DNA of 56,382 nt from Bacteroidetes bacterium HGW-Bacteroidetes-7 (GCA_002842465.1 PHDA01000018.1:1-56382), one strand, 5' to 3'. Counted from the stretch's first letter, positions 44,800 to 54,206 are shown. Notes: generated by a model not told the origin, from the sequence alone. Program-made: numbers and translations.

Positions 44800-45882
44800 A
44801 TGATCTTGACAAGAAAGATAGAGGTTGTCATTGACGAAAATGAGACAGAACTCAAAAGTGAATATTTAAAGCAGATTCATTCATGGGGTTATCTGGTGCG
44901 CAATGGCGCAAATGAACTTATTTCCTATTTATATAGTATCGACAGACTTAAGTATTATAAATTTATTACTGAAGATACTAAGATTGCGTTGGGTATAATT
45001 GGTGCAAAAGGGGATAGTATAAAAGAGGGCTCGGCACCATATGTTCTGCTTTCTGAAAGGCTGAAGGGACAAGTTCCAATGGATGTTGCCAATGCTTTAC
45101 AGCAAAATGTTACCAATAGCTATAAGGAGGTTAGAGGCAAAATTTTTAAAGGCATAGCCTCCCTAAAGTCATTCGGCAATATTCCGATTCCTTTTGGAGG
45201 GGGATCGTTAAGAAATCTCCAATATTCAGCCGATACAAATAGTTACCATTTTACACTATTTGGAATTCCCTTTGTAACATTGCTGGGAAGAGACAGAAGC
45301 AATAACAACTTTATACTAAATAGATGTCTTACAAACGAGATCAAAATTTGTACATCTGCACTTCAAATAAGTGAGAACAAGAGAAAGTTGTTTCTTTTGC
45401 TTAGTGTAGATATGCCTAAGGTTGAAATTTCATTGGATGAAGATAACTTTGTTGACGCTCATTTATCAGTAGAAACTCCAATTGTAGCTTTTTTTAGAAA
45501 TGAAAAGAGAGTGATAGGGAATAAGGAGGAGTATCTTCACAGGAGGATTCAGATTCAAAAAGCCTTAAAACGAGCTCAAGTCAACTCTGCATACACCAAT
45601 GGTGGCAGAGGAAGAAAAAGAAAAATCAAGGCCCTTGATAACTTCAGTGGCAAGGAGAAAGATTACATAAATACAAAGCTTCATACATACACAAGGTTAC
45701 TTATCGATTTTGCAGTTAAAAACCGATGTGGTACCATATATCTGATATCCCAAAGTCAAAAAGAGAAAGAGGTAAAAAGAAACTCTTTTTTGCTTAGAAA
45801 TTGGGGTTACTACGGCCTGAAGCAAAAATTGGCGTATAAGGCTAACTTATTCGGAATTAAAATAGTTGAGAAGGCGGGCTGA
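44800..45882 (+). CDS. Nuclease-dead, C-terminally truncated Cas12f/TnpB-family protein
   Basis: 360 residues. The central and C-terminal parts match Cas12f/OrfB proteins of Bacteroidales: 'SLKSFGNIPIPF' (121-132), 'LLGRDRSNNNFILNRCL' (161-177), bridge-helix region 'GGRGRKRKIKALD' (268-280), 'HTYTRLLIDFAVKN' (295-308), 'LLRNWGYYGLKQKLAYKA' (331-348). In active relatives RuvC-I reads 'GVDLGI..P'; here the aligned 'DAHLSVETP' has His 221 for Asp. RuvC-II Glu aligns with Ile 316 in 'GTIYLISQS'. The chain ends at 'GIKIVEKAG', just where 'TSQ.CS.CG' (zinc finger) and the RuvC-III Asp should follow; other frames past the stop do not restore them. So it should bind guide RNA and DNA but not cut. No tnpA, transposon ends or array nearby. 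154 bases before a SusC gene, same strand. Homology is my reading from memory of the family; the regulatory role is inferred. Confidence 0.8.
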   Translation: MILTRKIEVVIDENETELKSEYLKQIHSWGYLVRNGANELISYLYSIDRLKYYKFITEDTKIALGIIGAKGDSIKEGSAPYVLLSERLKGQVPMDVANALQQNVTNSYKEVRGKIFKGIASLKSFGNIPIPFGGGSLRNLQYSADTNSYHFTLFGIPFVTLLGRDRSNNNFILNRCLTNEIKICTSALQISENKRKLFLLLSVDMPKVEISLDEDNFVDAHLSVETPIVAFFRNEKRVIGNKEEYLHRRIQIQKALKRAQVNSAYTNGGRGRKRKIKALDNFSGKEKDYINTKLHTYTRLLIDFAVKNRCGTIYLISQSQKEKEVKRNSFLLRNWGYYGLKQKLAYKANLFGIKIVEKAG

Positions 45883-46036
45883 TTTAGTCCGGTTTATAGC
45901 TACATCTGTAATTCATTTAGAATACCAAATAACACTTTCAGTATTGCAATAGACTCTCTCACTGCCTTAAAGGCAGATGGTAGAGCCTCGTTTTTATAAA
46001 TTTGATTCTAAACATCTAAATACTTAACTAATTTCA
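45883..46036 (+). promoter_or_regulatory. SusC control region with two dyads and a -7 box lacking a -33 box
   Basis: Contains a perfect palindrome TATTGCAATA (45942-45951), a second perfect dyad CTGCCTTAAAGGCAG (45962-45976) followed by AGAGCCTCGTTTTT, and TAAATTTG (45997-46004, TAnnTTTG). The second dyad occupies the place where -33 TTTG should be (45974-45977 reads CAGA), so the promoter probably needs help. As RNA, the second dyad plus T5 could also end the dCas12f transcript. Any DNA-bound regulator, including the dCas12f complex, could act here. Confidence 0.5.
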
Positions 46037-49000
46037 ATGAAAAAAATTTGTTTAACAATCGCAACATTTTTACTTGTTGCATGTCATGTTCTGATGGCTC
46101 AGAATATGAAAATTTCCGGTACGGTTACCGAGACAGGAACCGGCGCCCCCCTTCCGTTTGTTACCATAATGGTAAAAGGAACATCAATAGGAACTACTTC
46201 TGCTGAAGACGGTTCTTACACAATCAACGCTCCTGCAGACGGAATGTTGGTTTTTAGCTTTATCGGCTATACTCCCCTTGAGCTGCCGATTAATAGTCGC
46301 ACAGCATTGGATGCCAAATTAACCCCGGATGCGATAAATCTGGATGATGTAATTGTGGTTGCATATCAGACAGTCAAAAAAGCATCTTTTACAGGTTCGG
46401 CTTCATCAATCAAACAAGAACAGATTGATAGAATACTGTCAACCAATGTAACAAAGTCACTTGCTGGAGCTGTTCCGGGAGTACAGGTAGTAGGAGGCAC
46501 AGGTCAACCTGGATCGTCTGCATCAATAAGAATTCGTGGTATTGGATCAGTTAATGCATCAAGTGCCCCTCTCTATGTAGTTGATGGTGCTGCTTACGAT
46601 GGAGACATCAATGCCATACCTACCGATGACATCGAGTCAATAAGCATTCTTAAGGATGCTGCAGCATCTGCTCTTTACGGAGCCCGTGGTGCGAACGGTG
46701 TTATTATGGTTACAACTAAAAAGGGTAGAGTGGGTAAGTCCACCGTAAGTGCAAAGATTAACATAGGTGCAAGTTCGCGCGCTTTTCAAGAATATGAAAG
46801 AATTGACGCTAAACAATACTATGAGCTAATGTGGGAAGGTTGGAGAAATGCCCGTGTCATTGCAGGTGGGATGACTCCTGCAGCTGCAGCTGCTCAGGCC
46901 AGCGGAGCCACAGCAAATGGTATCGTTGCCAAACTTGGAGGTTACAATCCGTTTGACGTTGCTAACGACCAGGTTATTGGCTTAGATGGCAAACTTAATC
47001 CATCTGCTAAATTGATGTATCAGGATGACTGGATTAAAGAACTTTCTCAAACAGGCATCAGACAGGATTACAACGTGAATCTTAGTGGGGGTGTTGATCA
47101 GACTACTTATTACCTTTCATTGGGTTATATTAATGAAAAAGGTCATGTCAAATGGTCTAGTTTTGATCGTTTTACAGGCCGGATAGGTCTTTCTACAAGA
47201 GTTAATAAATGGTTTAAAGTTGACGGTAACATTTCAGGATCTTCAGCTAATACAGCCAATTTTCTTGCAAATGGAACGTTTACTTCCAACCCTTTCTATT
47301 TCGGAAGAATGATGGGACCAATCTATCCAATTTATCAGAGAAATATTGATGGTTCAATCAAAATGATGGCCGATGGTTCACCTGCTTATGATATGGGAGG
47401 TGGAAACACAGTATACACATGGGCTGGTCATACAAGACCATATGCACCAAACTCAAACCTTATGCTTACTCTTCCTCTGGATGACAGGTCAAACACAAGG
47501 AACCAGTTGTCTGCAAGAATGTCTGCCGAAATTACAATTTTGAAAGATCTTGTATTCAAGGTTTCAGGAAGTACAGATATGACGAACACTCTGACTACCA
47601 CATACCAAAACAATAAATTTGGTGATGCAGGGGTAACTCTTACAGGCGCCGGAGTGTCTGGCAGATCAACTAAGCAGTTCACAGGATCTCAATCTTATAC
47701 TTTCAACCAAATTCTTACCTATAACAAAATGTTTGGATCTCATAATTTAAATATTTTATTAGGACATGAGAATTATCAGTGGGACAGAAAGTTAGTTTCT
47801 GCTACTAGAACTAACTTCAAGATTGACTCAAAAGAGTTGGTTGCAGGTTCTATAGCAGAAGGGTCAACTTCTTATTCAGATATTTACACTCTTGAAGGAT
47901 ACTTTGCAAACTTAAACTACTCTTTTGCAAACAAATATTTCCTTTCTGGATCTTATCGTTATGACGGAACTTCCAGATTTTCTCCAGATTCCCGCTGGGG
48001 AGGATTCTGGTCAGTTGGTGCTTCATGGAGAGCCAAAGCAGAAACCTTTATGTCAACAGTAAACTGGATTGATGACCTGAGAGTAAAAGCTTCTTATGGT
48101 GAACAAGGAAATGACGATATCGGAAACTACTACGGATATCAGAGTTTATTCACGATTTTAGGATACAATAACGGTAACTTTAACGGGGCATTCTATTCAC
48201 AATTAGCAAACAACGAACTTAAGTGGGAGAAAAACGGCAACTTTAACTTAGGAGTTGACTTTGCATTCTTCAACCGCCTTAGAGGTCAAATAGAGTACTT
48301 TATCAGAAAGTCTGACAACCTCCTGTTCCAGGTGCCTCTTCCTCAATCGGCCGGTCTGCATGTTAAGTGGGACAACATAGGAAGTATGAAGAATAATGGT
48401 TTTGAATTCCAGCTTGCAGCAGATATTGTAAAAACCAAGAACTTCGCTTGGACACTTGATATTAATGGTACCCACTATAAAAATGTGATTACAAAAATGC
48501 CTATAGGTCCTGACGGACAATATCAGGAAATTATAACTGGAACTGCTGCAACCGGAACAAGGAAACTATCTGTTGGCCATTCAATATTTGATTACTGGTT
48601 AAGAGAGTGGGCAGGTGTTGACCCTATAGATGGAAGTGCACTCTATTACAAAGACATAAAAGACTCAGAAGGTATTATTACAGGTAGAGAAACAACAAAA
48701 GACCAAAATGCTGGTTCTAATTACTACATGGGTTCATCAATCCCTAATCTTTACGGAGGTATAACCAACACTTTCAAATTCTATGGATTTGACCTTGCCG
48801 TATTTCTTGTTTACCAATTGGGTGGCAAAATGTATGATACAAACTATGCCTCATTAATGCATCCCGGAACTTTCGGAAGTCATATGCATATCGATATGCT
48901 AAATAGGTGGACATCTGACAACACAAATACAAATGTACCTAGACTTCAGAATGCATATGCTGCACCTAATGCAGCGTCAAGCCGTTGGTTAACGTCTGCA

Positions 49001-49222
49001 AGTTATCTTTCTCTAAGGAATATTACCCTTGGGTATAATGTACCTTCACACTTACTTAAGCCGCTTAATATTTCTTCAGTAAGAGTGTTTGCAACAGGCG
49101 ATAACCTCGCACTTTTTGCCAAAAGAAAAGGTATGGACCCACAGCAGACATTTGAAGGGTCTGCAGATCATACCTATATTCCTAACAAGGTTATATCACT
49201 AGGACTTAATATTACATTTTAA
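46037..49222 (+). CDS. SusC/RagA-family TonB-linked outer-membrane transporter
   Basis: Imports glycans or peptides captured by its SusD partner. 1061 residues: signal peptide 'CLTIATFLLVACHVLMA', a carboxypeptidase-regulatory-like domain ('ISGTVTETGTGAPLPFVTI'), the TonB-box region 'NLDDVIVVAYQTVKKASFTG', plug with 'RIRGIGSVNASSAPLYVVDG' and 'ISILKDAAASALYGARGANGVI', and a large barrel ending 'VISLGLNITF'. There is no STN (secretin/TonB N-terminal) domain, so it is not the kind that signals to an anti-sigma factor. susD follows after 10 bases. Ligand unknown; no glycosidase is adjacent. Confidence 0.97.
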   Translation: MKKICLTIATFLLVACHVLMAQNMKISGTVTETGTGAPLPFVTIMVKGTSIGTTSAEDGSYTINAPADGMLVFSFIGYTPLELPINSRTALDAKLTPDAINLDDVIVVAYQTVKKASFTGSASSIKQEQIDRILSTNVTKSLAGAVPGVQVVGGTGQPGSSASIRIRGIGSVNASSAPLYVVDGAAYDGDINAIPTDDIESISILKDAAASALYGARGANGVIMVTTKKGRVGKSTVSAKINIGASSRAFQEYERIDAKQYYELMWEGWRNARVIAGGMTPAAAAAQASGATANGIVAKLGGYNPFDVANDQVIGLDGKLNPSAKLMYQDDWIKELSQTGIRQDYNVNLSGGVDQTTYYLSLGYINEKGHVKWSSFDRFTGRIGLSTRVNKWFKVDGNISGSSANTANFLANGTFTSNPFYFGRMMGPIYPIYQRNIDGSIKMMADGSPAYDMGGGNTVYTWAGHTRPYAPNSNLMLTLPLDDRSNTRNQLSARMSAEITILKDLVFKVSGSTDMTNTLTTTYQNNKFGDAGVTLTGAGVSGRSTKQFTGSQSYTFNQILTYNKMFGSHNLNILLGHENYQWDRKLVSATRTNFKIDSKELVAGSIAEGSTSYSDIYTLEGYFANLNYSFANKYFLSGSYRYDGTSRFSPDSRWGGFWSVGASWRAKAETFMSTVNWIDDLRVKASYGEQGNDDIGNYYGYQSLFTILGYNNGNFNGAFYSQLANNELKWEKNGNFNLGVDFAFFNRLRGQIEYFIRKSDNLLFQVPLPQSAGLHVKWDNIGSMKNNGFEFQLAADIVKTKNFAWTLDINGTHYKNVITKMPIGPDGQYQEIITGTAATGTRKLSVGHSIFDYWLREWAGVDPIDGSALYYKDIKDSEGIITGRETTKDQNAGSNYYMGSSIPNLYGGITNTFKFYGFDLAVFLVYQLGGKMYDTNYASLMHPGTFGSHMHIDMLNRWTSDNTNTNVPRLQNAYAAPNAASSRWLTSASYLSLRNITLGYNVPSHLLKPLNISSVRVFATGDNLALFAKRKGMDPQQTFEGSADHTYIPNKVISLGLNITF

Positions 49223-49232
49223 TAAGAAAACC

Positions 49233-50672
49233 ATGAAAAAAAATATACTAGTATTATTATTACTGGCATCACTGGGTATAGTCTCATGTTCAAAAGATTA
49301 TTTGGAGACTGCCCCTACATCAAGCGTTACAGAGGCTGACCTTTTCAAAACCCTCACTGGTGCGCAAACACTTCTTGAAGGTATTCATCGTTTTGGGTAC
49401 GCTTCCGGAAATGAGCACGACAGATTTGGGCACAAATCAATTGATTATGCATTAGATTGCCTTGGTGAGGACTTCTATTCTACTGAAAGAGGTTACGGAT
49501 GGTTTGTGGCGTGGTACCAATACCTTGTGCATAGAAACGTTAATGCCGGTAATTGCCTCTACCCTTGGGATTTCTACTATGACATTATCAATAATGCAAA
49601 CATCCTGCTAGCTAATATTGATAACATAACAGTTTTCGAATCAGAGATTCCAAGAAGAAACAATATCAAGGCTCAAGCACTAGTTTACAGAGCTTTATCA
49701 CACTATCAGCTTGTGCAAATGTATGCTGATAGGTATAATTGGATAACAAAGAGTAATACACAACTTGGAATTCCCATAAGACTCACTCCAACGCAAGAGC
49801 CACTTGCAAGAGCAACAGTTGAGGAGGTTTATGCTCAGATTAAGATAGATTTGACAGATGCAATAGCTTTGCTTAACGGAAATACTGCATCAAGACTTAA
49901 TATCTCACACATCCATCTCAATACAGCCAATGCGATTGCTGCAAGGGTTGCGCTAACAACAGGTGACTGGGATAATGCCGTAACATATGCAAGAGCGGCA
50001 AGAACAGGTACATCTCTTGAGGTCAATTATAATTATGGATTTAATAAGGCATCAACCGAATGGATCTGGGGTGCTGTGCTAATAGATGAGCAGCAAACCA
50101 CCTATAGATCATTCTTCTCTCACATTGACCCCGTTTTTCAGGGATATGCCACTTTGGGTAACCATAAGCTTATTAGTACTGTTGTTTTCGACTTTATGAG
50201 CGCAACAGATACTCGTAAAGAGGCATTTAAAACTACAGCTGGAAAACCTAGAGTTGGCTGGAAATTCACCGGAGGTGGAAAAATGACCAATGACTATTTG
50301 TATATTAAAGCAGGCGAAATGTATCTGATTGAAGCAGAGGCCGAAGCAAGAAGAGGTGGAATTGCAGATGCACAGAACGTACTTTTCACTTTAATCAACA
50401 AACGTGATCCCGCTTACGTTAAGACTACATTAACAGGAGATGGCCTAATAGGTCACATTCTTATGCACCGTCGTGCTGACCTTTGGGGTGAAGGACAAAG
50501 ATTCTTTGATATCAAAAGGCTTAATATTGCTCTTGATAGAAGAGATCTGGGACACAACTCAGCTCTGTGGAATGCTGCATCATATTTTGAACCAGGTGAT
50601 AAAAATTTTGTATTCCTGATTCCTCAACAAGAGATTGATTCAAACCCACTAATGGTACAGAACCCGCTCTAA
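49233..50672 (+). CDS. SusD/RagB-family surface lipoprotein
   Basis: Surface lid that binds substrate for the SusC transporter. 479 residues: lipoprotein signal 'LLLASLGIVSCSKDYLE', SusD N-terminal motif 'KDYLETAPTSSVTEADLF', TPR-like helices ('NNIKAQALVYRALSHYQLVQMYADRY') and the C-terminal RagB region 'HILMHRRADLWGEGQRFFDIKRL'. 10 bases after susC in the same operon, followed by a strong terminator. Somewhat shorter than many SusD proteins but complete. Confidence 0.96.
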   Translation: MKKNILVLLLLASLGIVSCSKDYLETAPTSSVTEADLFKTLTGAQTLLEGIHRFGYASGNEHDRFGHKSIDYALDCLGEDFYSTERGYGWFVAWYQYLVHRNVNAGNCLYPWDFYYDIINNANILLANIDNITVFESEIPRRNNIKAQALVYRALSHYQLVQMYADRYNWITKSNTQLGIPIRLTPTQEPLARATVEEVYAQIKIDLTDAIALLNGNTASRLNISHIHLNTANAIAARVALTTGDWDNAVTYARAARTGTSLEVNYNYGFNKASTEWIWGAVLIDEQQTTYRSFFSHIDPVFQGYATLGNHKLISTVVFDFMSATDTRKEAFKTTAGKPRVGWKFTGGGKMTNDYLYIKAGEMYLIEAEAEARRGGIADAQNVLFTLINKRDPAYVKTTLTGDGLIGHILMHRRADLWGEGQRFFDIKRLNIALDRRDLGHNSALWNAASYFEPGDKNFVFLIPQQEIDSNPLMVQNPL

Positions 50673-50695
50673 GTATTAAATAATTTTGTTAATAA

Positions 50696-50726
50696 GGATG
50701 ACTATATTTTTAGTCATCCTTTTTTT
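50696..50726 (+). terminator. Terminator of the SusCD operon
   Basis: Perfect 9-base stem GGATGACTA/TAGTCATCC, loop TATTTT, followed by seven T. Confidence 0.92.
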
Positions 50727-50728
50727 GT

Positions 50729-50736
50729 TACTTTTG
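50729..50736 (+). promoter_or_regulatory. -7 box of the S9 peptidase gene
   Basis: TACTTTTG (TAnnTTTG), 39 bases before the ATG at 50776, directly after the SusCD terminator; the peptidase is thus an independent unit. Confidence 0.5.
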
Positions 50737-50775
50737 AGTACTACTTTAATTTAACCTCTTTGAAATTTTTAAACT

Positions 50776-53373
50776 ATGAAAAAATTGTTCTGTTTAACAA
50801 TTGCAATTCTCTCTTTTGTGTTTGCGGAGGCACAGAAAAGGGTTCTGGACGAATCTGTTTATGATTCGTGGAAAACAATTAAACAATTTAAAGTCTCTGA
50901 TGATGCAAATATTACTCTCACGGAGTATGAGAACTTTGCAGATAAGTCAATTCTTGAGATAAAAATCCGGAATCTCTCATTTAACCAAACCGTAAAAGGC
51001 GCAACCGATGCTGCGTTCTTTAATAAACAGAGGGGTGCAGTTTATAAAGTGAAGGATTCACTTTTCTCAATAAATTGCATTTCCGGTCTCACTGAAAAAA
51101 TTGGTGTTTCAAAAAAACATGAGATATCCGATGATTCTCCCATTATTGCATGGTACACAGGCAAAAATCTTTTTTTTAAAACAATTGAGATTACCGGGCT
51201 AGATTCTTTACAGGGAGTTATGCACGTAGCTTTTGCCCCGACTGGAGACATGTTTGCTGTTGCAAATTCTGATGGACAGAGAAGAATCATAAGAGTCATA
51301 GCCCCCGACGCAAGAAAAAAGGTGAAATTTTTGTCGTATGATACACTGCTTACTACACAAAAGTACATTAGTGAAATGTCAGTCAATAAAAACGGTGATA
51401 ATCTTCTGTTTTTTGAGGCAACCGACTCATCCGGTAAATCGGAGGTGAAAGCGGTACTTTTTGAGGTAAAATCTAAAAAAATAACTCACACAGGGCTTGA
51501 TTATACAAGATTGCCTGAGGGTACGGTTTTTAATTATAAAAAAGGGATACAGTTTTCAAAAGATAATGACAATTACAAGTTTGAAATAAATCCTGTAAAA
51601 GAGGAGGAAGCAGAAGAGAAAGCAAAAGTTAAAAAAGAGAAACCTGTATACGAATACGAACTGTGGCGATGGAATGATACACTACTCCCATCACAAAAGA
51701 GAACAAGACAGAGTGTATTTGCCAATCAGCTCAAGTGCATATATAACCCTGCTGAAGATAAGTTAATAAGACTTTCATACGGAAAGGGGGTATTTCTTAT
51801 GCCGGATGATAATTCGCTCTTTGGCTTTGAGTTTGACAACAGACCATATATGTACGAAGATTTATGGGCGGACCCTATTCCAAGAGATCTCTATTGCGTA
51901 AACAGGAAAACAGGGGAGTACAGATTGCTTATTGAGTCATTTATGGGAAGCTTTGCAGTTTCCGGAACTACAGAGCATTTTTTTACCTATGATTTCAAAG
52001 AGGAGGCCTGGTTTGTAACAAACTTATACACAAATGAGAAGAAAAATATCTCAAATTCAATTCCATATCCGGTTAAAAACCAAAGTTTTGACAAACCTCA
52101 GCCCGCCTCTCCATATGGCCATGGAGCTTTAACAGCAGATAAAAAATATTTTCTGATATATGATGAGTTTGATATCTGGGCTGCACCTGTTGACGGATCA
52201 GGAACTGCAAAATGTATTACGAAAGAGTATGGCAGAAAAAACAACATCAGATTCAAGGTTGTGAATACCTCTGAGGAGAGAGGTGGCGACAGGGGAGTTG
52301 ATTTTAAAAAAGAGATACTTTTGGAATCAGTCAATTACGACAATATGAATTCGGGATTCTATACTCTCAAATTTGGTAAAGAACCTGTTCTGTTAGTTGA
52401 GGGGCCACAAAAGCATCGATTCATAAAGAAGTCTGCAAAAGGAAATTTTATAATTCAAATTGAGAATTTTACACAAGCACCTGATTACTGGCTCGCAGGA
52501 CCCGATATGAAACCCATTGAGAGACTCACAGATTTGAACGAACAGACTAAAAATTTTAAATTTGGCAACACATCGTTTATCTCATGGAACGACCCGCAAG
52601 GGGCAAAGCAGACAGGTATTCTCTATACACCCGAAGATTACGACCCAGCAAAAAAATATCCCATGATTGTCTATTTCTATGAGACAATGAGTCAGGATAT
52701 TTTTATGTTTTACCCACCCGCACCCACCACATCAACAATCAACCCATCTATGTATGTAAGTAGAGGGTATGTTGTATTTATGCCCGACATAAGGTACGAA
52801 ATAGGATGGCCGGGCAAAAGCTGCCTGAATATTGTGGAGAGCGGAACAAAATATTTGATAGAAAAAGGGGTTGCAGACCCCGAAAGAGTAGGGGTACAGG
52901 GTCATAGCTGGGGAGGTTATCAGGTTGCCTACCTTATTACACAGACAGATATTTTCAAATGCGCATGCTCTGAGACAGCCGTTGCCAACATGACTTCGGC
53001 ATATTCAGGTCTGCGAGCAGGTGCCGGTAAACCAAGAATGTTTATGTATGAGGCTACTCAAAGCAGAATTGGAGGAACCCTTTGGGATAGACAGCAAAAT
53101 TATATTCAGAATTCACCAATATTCTTTCTTGACAGGGTAACCACTCCTTTGTTGTCAAGACACAGCGATGCAGATGAGGCAGTTCCATATTCACAAGGGC
53201 TGGAATTGTTCCTTGGGTTAAAGAGGCTTGGTAAGGAGGTTTGGATGTTCAACTACAAAGGTGATGGTCACAACATAAAAAAGCGGGACATAGCCGTTGA
53301 CTGGTCCCGCCGTATGGATGAATATTTTGACTACTACCTAATGGGTGCAAAAAGACCCGTTTGGATGAATTAG
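50776..53373 (+). CDS. Exported S9-family (prolyl oligopeptidase-type) serine peptidase
   Basis: 865 residues with signal peptide 'KLFCLTIAILSFVFAEA'. A long N-terminal beta-propeller-like region is followed by the alpha/beta-hydrolase catalytic domain. Triad: Ser in 'GVQGHSWGGYQVAYL' (about residue 710), Asp in 'RHSDADEAVPYSQG' (about 796), His in 'KGDGHNIKKRD' (about 834). The segment rich in E and K near 275-290 ('VKEEEAEEKAKVKKEKP') is a low-complexity insertion. It degrades peptides in the periplasm. It could process material imported by the SusCD pair upstream, though they are separate transcripts. Ends overlapping the esterase stop by 4 bases. Confidence 0.92.
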   Translation: MKKLFCLTIAILSFVFAEAQKRVLDESVYDSWKTIKQFKVSDDANITLTEYENFADKSILEIKIRNLSFNQTVKGATDAAFFNKQRGAVYKVKDSLFSINCISGLTEKIGVSKKHEISDDSPIIAWYTGKNLFFKTIEITGLDSLQGVMHVAFAPTGDMFAVANSDGQRRIIRVIAPDARKKVKFLSYDTLLTTQKYISEMSVNKNGDNLLFFEATDSSGKSEVKAVLFEVKSKKITHTGLDYTRLPEGTVFNYKKGIQFSKDNDNYKFEINPVKEEEAEEKAKVKKEKPVYEYELWRWNDTLLPSQKRTRQSVFANQLKCIYNPAEDKLIRLSYGKGVFLMPDDNSLFGFEFDNRPYMYEDLWADPIPRDLYCVNRKTGEYRLLIESFMGSFAVSGTTEHFFTYDFKEEAWFVTNLYTNEKKNISNSIPYPVKNQSFDKPQPASPYGHGALTADKKYFLIYDEFDIWAAPVDGSGTAKCITKEYGRKNNIRFKVVNTSEERGGDRGVDFKKEILLESVNYDNMNSGFYTLKFGKEPVLLVEGPQKHRFIKKSAKGNFIIQIENFTQAPDYWLAGPDMKPIERLTDLNEQTKNFKFGNTSFISWNDPQGAKQTGILYTPEDYDPAKKYPMIVYFYETMSQDIFMFYPPAPTTSTINPSMYVSRGYVVFMPDIRYEIGWPGKSCLNIVESGTKYLIEKGVADPERVGVQGHSWGGYQVAYLITQTDIFKCACSETAVANMTSAYSGLRAGAGKPRMFMYEATQSRIGGTLWDRQQNYIQNSPIFFLDRVTTPLLSRHSDADEAVPYSQGLELFLGLKRLGKEVWMFNYKGDGHNIKKRDIAVDWSRRMDEYFDYYLMGAKRPVWMN

Positions 53374-54206
53374 TATCCTAAGCCTTTGCCCTTATCGATT
53401 CTGTCAAAGATGAACAGATGCTGGTCTAACATGAATAACCAGTAAGGCCAGCTATGAACCCCCGGACTCATCATAAGCATGTTAGGGATTTTGAGCTCGT
53501 CACAACGTTTCGCAAAATCCCTGCTGCTTTGTGCAAGACCATCCTGAGCGCCGCAACTAATAAGCAGAATATCTTTGCCACCTTTTATTGATTCAAGGCG
53601 GTTTATTGCAGATTGGAGATCATATTGAGTATTCTCAGTTGTATATGGGCCAAGCACCTCTGTCATCTGTGTCTCTTTAAGCCTGGTATCCTGTAGATTT
53701 AGCACGCCTGACATACTTCCGGCAGCCTTGAAACGGGTTGTATCATCTATGTAAACATTAATGGCACCGTGGCCACCCATACTCAATCCTGTGATAAAGG
53801 TCTTCTCAGGATTAAGTTTGTATTTTGATTTGATAAGCGGATATAGCTCCTCATCAAAAAAGTTTCTCCACTGCATTTTATCTTTATCTACATTATTTAG
53901 ATACCAGCTGTTGTAAAAACCATCCGGAGTAATGATAATAAAGCCATATTTATCACTCATAGCCTGGATATCAGCCTTATCGCCCCAGTTGCGATAATTG
54001 CCGCTCCAGCCATGAAGAAGATAGAGGGCAGGTGTCTCTTCTGATTTATCGTAACAGTAGCCCTTTGGAGTAAAGACCAATACAGAGTCATTGCATTTCA
54101 AATTCACTGACTTAATTACAATCAGCTCCTGTGATCTTAACCCGTTTGAAATAAAAAAGGATGTAAGAAATATCAGGGAAAGGCGCTTTAAAAATTTAGG
54201 ATTCAT
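53370..54206 (-). CDS. Exported alpha/beta-hydrolase esterase (esterase D/feruloyl-esterase-like)
   Basis: 278 residues, signal peptide 'LSLIFLTSFFISNGLRS'. Putative esterase fold: oxyanion region 'LYLLHGWSGNYRNW', nucleophile Ser in 'FITGLSMGGHGAINVY' (about residue 144), acid likely Asp in 'SCGAQDGLAQSSRD', and His in 'SPGVHSWPYW'. Such enzymes remove acetyl or feruloyl groups from plant polysaccharides or act on mycolyl-type esters. Convergent with the S9 peptidase, sharing 4 bases. Substrate not determined. Confidence 0.88.
   Translation of the reverse strand: MNPKFLKRLSLIFLTSFFISNGLRSQELIVIKSVNLKCNDSVLVFTPKGYCYDKSEETPALYLLHGWSGNYRNWGDKADIQAMSDKYGFIIITPDGFYNSWYLNNVDKDKMQWRNFFDEELYPLIKSKYKLNPEKTFITGLSMGGHGAINVYIDDTTRFKAAGSMSGVLNLQDTRLKETQMTEVLGPYTTENTQYDLQSAINRLESIKGGKDILLISCGAQDGLAQSSRDFAKRCDELKIPNMLMMSPGVHSWPYWLFMLDQHLFIFDRIDKGKGLGY

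Noticed and set aside
45880..45960. Frameshift hiding the missing zinc finger and RuvC-III of the Cas12f-like protein
   Set aside because: None of the three forward frames after the stop gives a TSQ/CxxC pattern or a conserved Asp; all stop quickly.
44524..46036. CRISPR array or IS200/IS605 element around the Cas12f-like gene
   Set aside because: No regularly spaced direct repeats, no TnpA gene, and no recognisable hairpin ends or target duplications flank it.
43435..50672. Linked ECF sigma factor for the dCas12f protein
   Set aside because: No reading frame of about 150-200 residues with sigma region 2 or 4 motifs exists on either strand here.
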